The notes under the pieces: generated by a model | What the model was told of the DNA's origin: nothing | What the model saw: the letters and a program-made list of their open reading frames with translations, nothing else | Databases searched by the model: none | In this document: positions 1-5,119 of the stretch, in pieces | How positions within the stretch are numbered: the first letter of the stretch is position 1 | Layout of the letters: the number at the start of each line of letters is the position of its first letter | NCBI RefSeq assembly: GCF_019414865.1 | Contig: NZ_DXLG01000111.1 | Span: 1 to 5,119, forward strand | From: Veillonella sp. | GTDB lineage: Bacteria; Bacillota; Negativicutes; Veillonellales; Veillonellaceae | Length of the DNA: 5,119 nucleotides | Reading direction: 5' to 3' | Made by a program: the position numbers and the translations under genes

Positions 1-79
1 ATCCTATAGAGCTATTTACAAGACAATGTTAAAAAATATAGAATATATTCATTTTTCTGTGGTAATTTTTAAAGGTATT

Positions 80-108
80 TTGGTTCTTAATAGAGAAATA
101 TATATACT
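80..108 (+). promoter_or_regulatory. Probable sigma-A-type promoter of the fix operon
   Basis: A -10 box TATACT (103-108) lies 17 bases after a weak -35 box TTGGTT (80-85). Transcription would start near 115 and give a leader of about 40 bases before fixC. The region is very AT-rich, so chance matches are likely. A second candidate further upstream is TTTACA (15-20) with TAGAAT (39-44), spacing 18. The sequence alone does not decide between them. Confidence 0.4.
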
Positions 109-140
109 ATATGAACTTATGTAAGTCTAAGCTTTGATTA

Positions 141-146
141 AAGGAG
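141..146 (+). promoter_or_regulatory. Ribosome binding site fixing the fixC start
   Basis: AAGGAG sits 8 bases before the ATG at 155. An in-frame TTG at 134 would add seven residues, but it lies upstream of this site and has no Shine-Dalgarno sequence of its own. The ATG at 155 is therefore the chosen start. Confidence 0.85.
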
Positions 147-154
147 CTGAGTAT

Positions 155-1462
155 ATGGCAATTGATCGCAATGAAACATTTGACGTTATCGTTGTTGGTG
201 CAGGCCCAGCAGGCTCTGCGGCGGCGTTACGCCTTGCGGAGCAACGGGTAAAGGTTTTACTCATTGAACGTGGTACCGCACCAGGCGCTAAAAATATGAT
301 GGGTGGACGTATCTATACGCATTCTTTAGAACGGTTAGTACCGGACTTTAGAGATCGTGCCCCATTGGAACGTAAGGTAACAAAAGAACGTATTTCTATT
401 GGCTCCGGCAATGAAATGACGACTATTGAATACAGCTACGAAGATGGACAACCGAACGAAGAATCCTACGTAGTATTACGCGCCAAATTCGATAAATGGC
501 TCGCTGAAGAGGCTGAGAAAAAAGGTGCTCTTCTCGTATCTAATGTACAGGTAACAGACCTTATTACTGAAGGTGAAGGTAAGAAACAACGCGTTGTTGG
601 CGTTCGTTGCCACGATGATGAAGTATATGCAAAACTTGTTATCATCGCAGAAGGCTCTAATACAGTATTATTAGAAAAAGCAGGCCTTACAGCTCCTACC
701 GATCCAAGCACTATGGCAGTAGGGGTAAAAGAGGTATACAAACTTAAAAAAGAGGACCTTGAAAATCGTCTCATGTTGTCTGGAGATGACGGTATGGCGT
801 GGCTTACTCTAGGTGATATGACCTCGGGCTTATTGGGGGGCGGCTTTATTTATACAAATAAAGATAGCCTTTCTGTGGGTATGGTTGTGGGCCTTGAAGA
901 CATCGGTAAAGCCGATCGCTCTGTAGACGATATGCTTTCAGCTTTCACAAGCCATCCAAGAATTGCTCCATTGTTGAAAAATGGCCAGTTGAAAGAACAT
1001 AGTGCCCACCTCGTACCTGAAGGGGGCTATAAATCGATGCCTAAATTGGGTGGTAATGGTTATATTATCGTTGGCGATGCGGCGCGCATGTGTATGAATC
1101 TTGGGTATACTATTCGTGGTATGGACCTTGCTATCGAGTCCGGTATGTGCGCAGCAGATGCAGTTAACGTAGCCTTGCGCGATGAAAATATGGATCGCGT
1201 AGCTAAATTGTATGAACGTCAAATCAAGAGTTCTTGGTTACTGAAGGACTTGAAGCGTTACAAAAATATGCCTAAATTCCTCGCTACCCATCCGCGTATT
1301 TTCAATGAATACCCAGCATTTGTTAATAATTTGATGCACGACGTATTCACTGTAAACGGTGATGGTGCAGTGCCAATGATGAAAAAAATTATGCGCCGTG
1401 TCGGAGACATTGGCCTATTTACCTTGATTCGTGATGCTTGGAAAGGGGTGCGTTCCCTATGA
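155..1462 (+). CDS. fixC: FixC: FAD-dependent electron transfer flavoprotein-quinone oxidoreductase subunit
   Basis: The protein has 435 residues, close to E. coli FixC (about 428). It takes electrons from the EtfBA (FixAB) flavoprotein and, with FixX, passes them towards the quinone pool at the inner face of the membrane. Seen in the sequence: an N-terminal Rossmann FAD motif GAGPAG (15-20) with E38 at the end of the second strand; the FixC-typical block GAKNMMGGRIY (44-54); AEGSNT (165-170); the second FAD motif GDAAR (307-311); and NLGYTIRGMDLAI (315-327). These are colinear with FixC and ETF-QO. No transmembrane helix or signal peptide is evident. The ferredoxin domain of mitochondrial ETF-QO is absent and is supplied by fixX, which overlaps the stop codon. 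Oddity: position 311 is Arg where E. coli FixC has Gly (GDAAG). The family call is secure; the physiological electron donor is inferred. Confidence 0.95.
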   Translation: MAIDRNETFDVIVVGAGPAGSAAALRLAEQRVKVLLIERGTAPGAKNMMGGRIYTHSLERLVPDFRDRAPLERKVTKERISIGSGNEMTTIEYSYEDGQPNEESYVVLRAKFDKWLAEEAEKKGALLVSNVQVTDLITEGEGKKQRVVGVRCHDDEVYAKLVIIAEGSNTVLLEKAGLTAPTDPSTMAVGVKEVYKLKKEDLENRLMLSGDDGMAWLTLGDMTSGLLGGGFIYTNKDSLSVGMVVGLEDIGKADRSVDDMLSAFTSHPRIAPLLKNGQLKEHSAHLVPEGGYKSMPKLGGNGYIIVGDAARMCMNLGYTIRGMDLAIESGMCAADAVNVALRDENMDRVAKLYERQIKSSWLLKDLKRYKNMPKFLATHPRIFNEYPAFVNNLMHDVFTVNGDGAVPMMKKIMRRVGDIGLFTLIRDAWKGVRSL

Positions 1463-1737
1463 AATTAGAAGAGCGTTTGGGCGCCAATAAATATTATGTA
1501 GATGAAACGTCTCCTCATATCTTGGTGGATGGCGCTGGTTTTAGCCTTGAAGAGAAAATGAAGCTCGTCAATGGTTGTCCTGCCGGTCTATATACATTGC
1601 AAGAAAACGGCGATTTAGCCTTTGATTTCGCCGGTTGCTTAGAATGCGGTACATGCCGTGTTCTTTGTGGTGAAACAATCGTAAAAACTTGGAAATATCC
1701 GCGTAACGCTAAGGGCGTAGAATTTAGACAGGGGTGA
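1459..1737 (+). CDS. fixX: FixX: ferredoxin-like iron-sulfur subunit
   Basis: This 92-residue protein is the usual size for FixX (E. coli about 95). It is the iron-sulfur partner of FixC and corresponds to the C-terminal domain of ETF-QO. Seen: LGANKYYVDETSPHI near the N-terminus, CPAG at C40, the cysteine cluster C60-x2-C63-x2-C66-x3-C70 (CLECGTCRVLC), and the family C-terminus WKYPRNAKGVEFRQG. By analogy with ETF-QO, C40, C60, C63 and C66 probably hold one [4Fe-4S] cluster; C70 is a fifth cysteine that E. coli FixX lacks. The start ATG overlaps the fixC stop as ATGA, with an AAAGGGG ribosome site (1442-1448) inside fixC, so translation is likely coupled. A TTG at 1438 could add seven residues but lies upstream of that site. 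etfB begins 4 bases after the stop. Confidence 0.94.
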   Translation: MKLEERLGANKYYVDETSPHILVDGAGFSLEEKMKLVNGCPAGLYTLQENGDLAFDFAGCLECGTCRVLCGETIVKTWKYPRNAKGVEFRQG

Positions 1738-1741
1738 GTGT

Positions 1742-2728
1742 ATGGAGTTATTAGTATGTATCAAACAGGTTCCAGATACATCTGAGATTAAGCTGGATCC
1801 GGAAACAAATAATCTCATCCGCACAGGCTTGCCTAGCATTGTAAACCCTGATGATATGCATGCGTTAGAGGCGGCTCTTACGGTGAAAGACCAATATGAA
1901 GGTAGTCGTGTAACCGTTTTATCCATGGGCCCTCCACAGGCTGAAGAAGCGCTTCGCCAGTGTTTGTCCCTCGGCGCCGATGATGCAGTACTCGTTACAG
2001 ACCGCGCGTTCGGTGGTGCCGATACATTGGCTACAAGTTATACAATTGCATCTGCCATCCGTCATATTCAACGAACTATGAACCGTCAGTTCCAAATTAT
2101 CTTCTGCGGTAAACAAGCTATCGACGGCGATACTGCACAAGTAGGCCCTCAAATTGCAGAGGAACTCGGTATGGCACAAGCTACCTATGCTTGTGAACTA
2201 TCTGTAGATCAAGCAGCTCAAAAAGCAGTTGTAAAACGACAACATGAAAATGGCTATGAAATCGTAGAGGTTCCATTGCCGTTATTGGTTACAGCGACAG
2301 CTGAGCTCAACGAGCCACGCCAACCAGGCCTTTGGAGCTCTATTTATGCGAAACGCTATACCATTACTCACGTTACATTGCGCGATATGCCGCATATTGA
2401 TGAAAGCCGTATCGGTCTTAACGGTTCCCCTACGCGTGTGCGCAAGGTGTACCAACCACCTCTCCGCGGTAAGGTAGAAATGTTGCCATCCATAGAGGAA
2501 GGGGCTAAAAAGGTTCTCGAATTGGCTTACCATATTAAACCAGATAAATTTGCCCATCTATTAGTGCCAAATGATGCGCCTGTTGAGGTGGCTGAGGACA
2601 ATGATGAGGGTGTAGATGTAAAAGACCCTGTGCAACGGGCTGCGTCTGTTGAAAGCGTATCCCCTAGTGAATTTAAGGCGGTAGCAGCTGCTAAAGGTGA
2701 TGAAGGTTCTAAAGGAGGTGACCGGTAA
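1742..2728 (+). CDS. etfB: FixA/EtfB: electron transfer flavoprotein beta subunit, bifurcating type, with long C-terminal tail
   Basis: This is the beta subunit of the heterodimeric electron transfer flavoprotein and works with EtfA, encoded next. Seen: N-terminal MELLVCIKQVPDT (1-13); IVNPDDMHALEAAL (33-46); LSLGADDAVLVTDRAFGGAD (75-94); the nucleotide site GKQAIDGDTAQVGP (123-136); the beta-subunit signature around 164-193 (VKRQHENGYEIVEVPLPLL then TATAELNEPR); and GLNGSPTRV (225-233). DGDTAQVGP is the form found in NADH-using, electron-bifurcating ETFs, where this site holds a second FAD; mitochondrial-type ETFs hold AMP and have a different sequence here. Bifurcation is therefore inferred. 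At 328 residues the protein is some 50-70 longer than common FixA/EtfB. The excess is residues about 272-328, acidic and low in hydrophobic residues, probably disordered. A ribosome site (AGGGGTGA, 1730-1737) overlaps the fixX stop. Confidence 0.95.
   Translation: MELLVCIKQVPDTSEIKLDPETNNLIRTGLPSIVNPDDMHALEAALTVKDQYEGSRVTVLSMGPPQAEEALRQCLSLGADDAVLVTDRAFGGADTLATSYTIASAIRHIQRTMNRQFQIIFCGKQAIDGDTAQVGPQIAEELGMAQATYACELSVDQAAQKAVVKRQHENGYEIVEVPLPLLVTATAELNEPRQPGLWSSIYAKRYTITHVTLRDMPHIDESRIGLNGSPTRVRKVYQPPLRGKVEMLPSIEEGAKKVLELAYHIKPDKFAHLLVPNDAPVEVAEDNDEGVDVKDPVQRAASVESVSPSEFKAVAAAKGDEGSKGGDR
2711..2721 (+). promoter_or_regulatory. Full-length Shine-Dalgarno of etfA inside the etfB C-terminus
   Basis: AAAGGAGGTGA is a nearly full complement of the 16S rRNA 3' end and ends 6 bases before the etfA ATG at 2728. 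The same bases encode the last residues of EtfB (SKGGDR). The etfB stop TAA and the etfA start ATG share base 2728 (TAATG). This arrangement favours termination-reinitiation and balanced amounts of the two subunits. Confidence 0.85.
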
Positions 2729-3729
2729 TGGCCGTGACAAATTTTGATGAATATAGAGACGTCTTTGTCGTAGCCGATACCATCGATGACGTGGTGCATC
2801 CGGTTACGTATGAACTGATCGGCCAAGCTCGCCGTATCGCTAAGGAATTGGGCCAGCTCGTTCAAGTTATGCTATTGGGCGAGAATGTTCAAACCGAAGC
2901 AGAGGAACTCGTAGCACACGGTGCCGATATCGTTCACGTTTTTGAAAGCCCGCTTTTGAAATACTATACAACGGATGGCTATACGAAGGTCTTAACAGAC
3001 TTCTTTGAAGATCATAAGCCTAATATTCTCTTGATTGGTGCTACTAATAACGGTCGTGACTTGGCGCCTCGCATGTCTGGTCGCATGCAAAACGGTGTTG
3101 TAGCGGACTGTACAATCTTGACGGTAGATACCAATGAAGGCCTTGTTGAATGGACACGTCCTGCCTTGGGCGGCAATATTTTGGCAGAAATCATTTCTCC
3201 AAACCATCGTCCTCAAATGGGCTCCGTACGTCCTAACGTATTTAAAAAGCCTGAACGTATTGCAGATAGCTGGGGCCGTATTCAAATTGAACAATTTGAT
3301 CTCAAGCCTGAAGACATTCGCATGAAACGCCTCGACTTCATTCCGTTCAGCAAAGATGGTTACAATATCCAAGAAGCGGATATCATCGTAGCTGGTGGCC
3401 GTGGCATGGGCTCTAAAGAAAACTTCGATAAACTTTACGAACTTGCTGAAGCTATCGGTGGCGTAGTAGGTGCTACACGTCCACTCGTTGAAAAAGGCTG
3501 GATTGAATTGCCATACCAAGTAGGCCAAACAGGTAAAACTGTAAGCCCTAAACTATACTTGGCATTTGGTATCTCCGGCGCTATCCAACACGTGAGCGGC
3601 ATCTCCGGTGCTGACACAATCGTGGCTATCAACAACGATCCAAACGCAGAAATCTTCCAACACGCTAACTATGGCATCGTAGGGGATTGCATGGAAGTGT
3701 TAAATGATATGTTGGCGCATCTGAAATAA
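2728..3729 (+). CDS. etfA: FixB/EtfA: electron transfer flavoprotein alpha subunit
   Basis: The 333-residue protein has normal length for the family. It carries the electron-transferring FAD of the EtfBA heterodimer that delivers electrons to FixC/FixX. Seen: an N-terminal alpha/beta domain (about 10-200) with LLIGATNNGRDLAPR (101-115) and RPALGGNILAEI (144-155); then the C-terminal FAD domain with VAGGRGMGS (221-229), GATRPLVEKGWI (248-259), the flavin loop QVGQTGKTVSP (264-274), GISGAIQH (281-288), INNDPNAEIF (301-310) and YGIVGD (315-320). These are the alpha-subunit hallmarks, and R251, the QTGKT loop and D320 are in place. There is no N-terminal ferredoxin fusion as in some clostridial EtfA proteins. 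It is the last gene of the operon; a large hairpin follows 43 bases after the stop. Confidence 0.96.
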   Translation: MAVTNFDEYRDVFVVADTIDDVVHPVTYELIGQARRIAKELGQLVQVMLLGENVQTEAEELVAHGADIVHVFESPLLKYYTTDGYTKVLTDFFEDHKPNILLIGATNNGRDLAPRMSGRMQNGVVADCTILTVDTNEGLVEWTRPALGGNILAEIISPNHRPQMGSVRPNVFKKPERIADSWGRIQIEQFDLKPEDIRMKRLDFIPFSKDGYNIQEADIIVAGGRGMGSKENFDKLYELAEAIGGVVGATRPLVEKGWIELPYQVGQTGKTVSPKLYLAFGISGAIQHVSGISGADTIVAINNDPNAEIFQHANYGIVGDCMEVLNDMLAHLK

Positions 3730-3737
3730 AAGCTAGC

Positions 3738-3873
3738 GTATTTGAGCTCTACTAATCAAATTAAATAAAACATAGGGATACCTATCCTCAGCCTTCATGG
3801 GTACGCGTAGCGCCCAAGGCGGCTTCGAATAGGTATCCCTATTTATTTTCTAACTGTGGTAGAGCTCAAATAT
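3738..3873. repeat. Nested palindromic element
   Basis: The outer arms TATTTGAGCTCTAC (3739-3752) and GTAGAGCTCAAATA (3859-3872) are perfect 14-bp inverted repeats, extendable by a G-T pair on the outer side. Inside them, ATAGGGATACCTAT (3772-3785) and ATAGGTATCCCTAT (3829-3842) form a second perfect 14-bp pair. Within that loop GCCTT (3791-3795) can pair with AAGGC (3816-3820). The whole could fold into one long interrupted stem on either strand. The shape resembles a miniature inverted-repeat element, but no target-site duplication is obvious at the edges. Confidence 0.8.
3772..3849 (+). terminator. Probable intrinsic terminator of the fix operon
   Basis: The inner 14-bp stem (3772-3785 with 3829-3842) is followed directly by the T-rich run TTTATTTT (3842-3849), 43 bases after the etfA stop. 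The 43-base loop is large for a simple terminator but has its own internal pairing, which would bring the arms together. An A-rich run (AAATAAAA, 3763-3770) flanks the other side, so it could also stop transcription on the minus strand. Confidence 0.55.
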
Positions 3874-3932
3874 TTTTGTCTTACATACAGATGCGCCAGC
3901 ATATTATTCTAGGGAATAGTAGAAGGCTCTAA
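3800..3932. repeat. Direct repeat, copy 1
   Basis: This 133-bp copy matches 4028-4160 without gaps at a constant offset of 228 bases, with 11 differences (about 92% identity). It covers the centre and right arm of the nested palindrome plus a 59-base tail that includes CAGATGCGCCAGCAT. The match stops sharply at both ends. All 11 differences are transitions. Confidence 0.9.
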
Positions 3933-3990
3933 AGCGAGTTAAGTCGCTTCCGGAACAGTAATCCTTTTTTATCTCTATACGATTTCCTTT

Positions 3991-4029
3991 CAGATGCGTC
4001 CATATGTCATTTGAGGAAGGGCGGAATGG
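3991..4029. repeat. Degraded partial copy of the repeat tail
   Basis: CAGATGCG (3991-3998), TCATT (4007-4011) and GCGGAA (4021-4026) occur in the same order and nearly the same spacing as in the tail of copy 2 (4116, 4132 and 4147), with one base missing. The intervening bases are diverged. It abuts the start of copy 2, which suggests several rounds of tandem duplication. Confidence is modest because the match is short. Confidence 0.45.
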
Positions 4030-4160
4030 TACGTGTAGCGTTCAAGGCGGCTTCGAATAGGTATCCCTATTTGCTTTCTAGCTGTGGTAGAGCTCAAATA
4101 TTTTTGTCTTACATACAGATGCGCCAGCATATCATTCTAGAGAATAGCGGAAGGCTCCAA
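4028..4160. repeat. Direct repeat, copy 2, lacking the left palindrome arm
   Basis: This copy repeats 3800-3932, including the right-arm sequences ATAGGTATCCCTAT (4057-4070) and GTAGAGCTCAAATA (4087-4100). The left arms present before copy 1 are missing here; only ATTTGAG (4009-4015) could be a remnant able to pair with CTCAAAT (4093-4099). It therefore cannot form the same self-contained hairpin, although its arms could compete with copy 1 for the left arms at 3739-3785. Confidence 0.9.
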
Positions 4161-4218
4161 TGTATACACTATTTTTATCGATTATAGGGGGTAGGGTAGA
4201 GTTTTTTTATTTTCATAA

Positions 4219-4227
4219 TGGTATAAT
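4219..4227 (+). promoter_or_regulatory. Extended -10 promoter of the dehydrogenase gene
   Basis: TGGTATAAT is a perfect consensus -10 (TATAAT, 4222-4227) with the TGn extension. No good -35 is found at the right distance (about 4199-4204), which is tolerated by extended -10 promoters. Transcription would start near 4234 and leave a leader of about 35 bases. Confidence 0.65.
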
Positions 4228-4259
4228 TAACTTATTAGAATAAAACGGATTGATGATGT

Positions 4260-4264
4260 GGAGG
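4260..4264 (+). promoter_or_regulatory. Ribosome binding site fixing the dehydrogenase start
   Basis: GGAGG lies 5 bases before the ATG at 4270. A GTG at 4258 opens the same frame four codons earlier, but it overlaps this site and has none upstream. The 4270 start also puts the Rossmann strand (RNIFVTGA) at the usual distance from the N-terminus. Confidence 0.8.
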
Positions 4265-4269
4265 CTTTT

Positions 4270-5028
4270 ATGGCTCGTAATATTTTTGTCACTGGTGCAA
4301 CGTCTGGTATTGGTCTTTGTATTGCTGAGGCTTATGCCAAGCATGGCGATAATGTGTTGATTTCTGGTCGTCGTGCTGAGTTATTGGGCGAGGTACAGGC
4401 TCGTTTGTCTAAGGAATATGGCGTGCGTGTTGAGACTTTAGTTCTTGATGTGCGTAGTCGCGAGGATGTTGAAAGCAAGGTTCCTGCAGCTATCGAGGCT
4501 TTTGGTGGCGTCGATGTGCTCGTTAATAATGCGGGGCTTGCACAAGGGCTTGATCCTTTCCAAGATAGTGCTGTTGATGATGCGGTGACTATGATTGATA
4601 CCAATGTGAAAGGCCTTTTATATGTAACAAAAGCAGTACTACCTTTTATGATTGATAAAAATGAAGGTCATATTGTAAATATGGGCTCTACTGCAGGCAT
4701 TTATGCATATCCTAATGGTGCAGTATACTGCGCTACAAAGGCAGCTGTTAAGACATTAAGCGATGGCATTCGCATGGATACCATAGCTACAGATATTAAG
4801 GTTACTACCATTCAACCAGGCATCGTAGAAACTCCATTCAGTGAAGTACGATTCCACGGTGATGCGGAACGAGCTAAATCTGTGTACGCTGGTATTGATG
4901 CAATCCAACCAGAGGATGTGGCCGATGTTGTACTATATGTAACAAACCAACCTAAACGCTTGCAAATCTCTGATGTAACCATCATGGCGAACCAACAAGC
5001 GGCAGGCTTTATGGTGCATAAGAAATAA
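4270..5028 (+). CDS. ydfG: YdfG-like NADP-dependent short-chain dehydrogenase (SDR family)
   Basis: This 252-residue classical SDR matches E. coli YdfG (about 248 residues; oxidises serine, allo-threonine and 3-hydroxy acids with NADP) along its whole length. Seen: cofactor motif TGATSGIG (8-15); SGRR (32-35), basic residues after strand 2 that favour NADP over NAD; D60; NNAG (86-89); MIDTNVKGLLYVTKAVLPFM (108-127), with N112; catalytic S140, Y153 and K157 (MGSTAG, YCATK); PGIVETPF (183-190); and the YdfG-type C-terminal half FSEVRFHGDAERA (190-202) with a GFMVHKK end. It is soluble, with no signal peptide. It has its own promoter, stands apart from the fix operon and has no neighbour that reveals its substrate. 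Codon use shifts around codon 115. SDR membership and the catalytic residues are certain; the substrate is inferred from similarity. Confidence 0.93.
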   Translation: MARNIFVTGATSGIGLCIAEAYAKHGDNVLISGRRAELLGEVQARLSKEYGVRVETLVLDVRSREDVESKVPAAIEAFGGVDVLVNNAGLAQGLDPFQDSAVDDAVTMIDTNVKGLLYVTKAVLPFMIDKNEGHIVNMGSTAGIYAYPNGAVYCATKAAVKTLSDGIRMDTIATDIKVTTIQPGIVETPFSEVRFHGDAERAKSVYAGIDAIQPEDVADVVLYVTNQPKRLQISDVTIMANQQAAGFMVHKK

Positions 5029-5051
5029 TAGGCTAAATACTAAGCTTGTTA

Positions 5052-5100
5052 AAATGATATAGGTAGCATTTATTACTTGAAATCCTATATCATTTAGGAT
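5052..5100. repeat. Overlapping inverted repeats after the dehydrogenase gene
   Basis: AAATGATATAGG (5052-5063) and CCTATATCATTT (5084-5095) are a perfect 12-bp inverted repeat with a 20-base loop. ATCCTA (5082-5087) and TAGGAT (5095-5100) form a second, shorter hairpin that shares bases with it, so only one can form at a time. There is no T tract after either, so this is not a typical intrinsic terminator. It could be a weak terminator, an operator or part of the next gene's leader beyond the window. Confidence 0.6.
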
Positions 5101-5119
5101 ATACTTATTAAGCATATTT

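Larger units (their letters stand above)
3730..4218. other. Repeat-rich intergenic region without a convincing gene
   Basis: About 490 bases hold no protein that I can support. From left to right they contain a nested palindrome (3738-3873), the first copy of a direct repeat (3800-3932), a small perfect hairpin AAGCGA/TCGCTT (3932-3937 with 3944-3949, six-base loop) followed 15 bases later by six T (3965-3970), a degraded repeat tail (3991-4029), the second direct-repeat copy (4028-4160), and an 8-base palindrome TGTATACA (4161-4168). No tRNA or rRNA pattern was recognised. The density of repeats suggests a small non-autonomous element or intergenic repeat family that was duplicated locally. 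Confidence 0.7.

Noticed and set aside
134..154. TTG start giving a seven-residue longer FixC
   Set aside because: The only good ribosome site (141-146) lies inside this extension and serves the ATG at 155; family proteins start near that ATG.
466..1222. Minus-strand open frames inside fixC
   Set aside because: They overlap the conserved FixC domains, have no supporting signals and encode no recognisable protein.
2992..3528. Long open frame on the minus strand inside etfA
   Set aside because: It is antisense to a clearly conserved protein and shows no recognisable domain or ribosome site; it is a by-product of etfA codon use.
3932..3970. Hairpin AAGCGA/TCGCTT with downstream T6 as a terminator
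   Set aside because: The T run starts 15 bases after the stem, too far for an intrinsic terminator; the nearer GGA/TCC pairing is only three bases long.
3738..4160. CRISPR array
   Set aside because: There are only two long repeats of 133 bp, no regular short repeats with unique spacers, and no cas genes.
3730..4218. tRNA or riboswitch in the intergenic region
   Set aside because: No cloverleaf, T-loop GTTCGA motif or known riboswitch core was found; the pairing seen is explained by the inverted repeats.

Overview
The window carries one tight four-gene operon, fixC-fixX-fixA(etfB)-fixB(etfA), a 540-base intergenic region full of inverted and direct repeats, and one separate gene for a YdfG-like short-chain dehydrogenase. 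All five genes are on the + strand. Codon use, strong AGGAGG-type ribosome binding sites and moderate GC suggest an anaerobic Bacillota. My impression is Veillonella or another Negativicutes member, but no phylogenetic marker is present, so this is an inference.

Layout: bases 1-154 are an AT-rich leader with a plausible sigma-A-type promoter. Bases 155-3729 hold the fix operon, whose genes overlap or nearly touch: ATGA between fixC and fixX, 4 bases between fixX and etfB, TAATG between etfB and etfA. Bases 3730-4218 hold no convincing gene. They contain a large nested palindrome just after etfA, whose inner stem is followed by a T-rich tract and probably ends the operon transcript. They also contain a 133-bp direct repeat (two copies, about 92% identical) and a degraded third copy of its tail. 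An extended -10 promoter at 4219-4227 starts the dehydrogenase gene (4270-5028). The last 91 bases contain overlapping inverted repeats.

How the genes work together: EtfB and EtfA form an electron-transfer flavoprotein. FixC is the FAD-containing quinone oxidoreductase, and FixX is the separate ferredoxin-like subunit that replaces the C-terminal iron-sulfur domain of mitochondrial ETF-QO. In characterised FixABCX complexes, NADH oxidation is split between quinone reduction and ferredoxin or flavodoxin reduction. The EtfB sequence has the DGDTAQVGP and GLNGSPT motifs of that group, so flavin-based electron bifurcation (or the reverse) is the best reading. No nitrogenase or carnitine genes are in view, so the physiological partner is unknown. 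I found no clearly new multi-gene system. The less ordinary points are the repeat cluster, the long acidic tail on EtfB, and the CXAB gene order.
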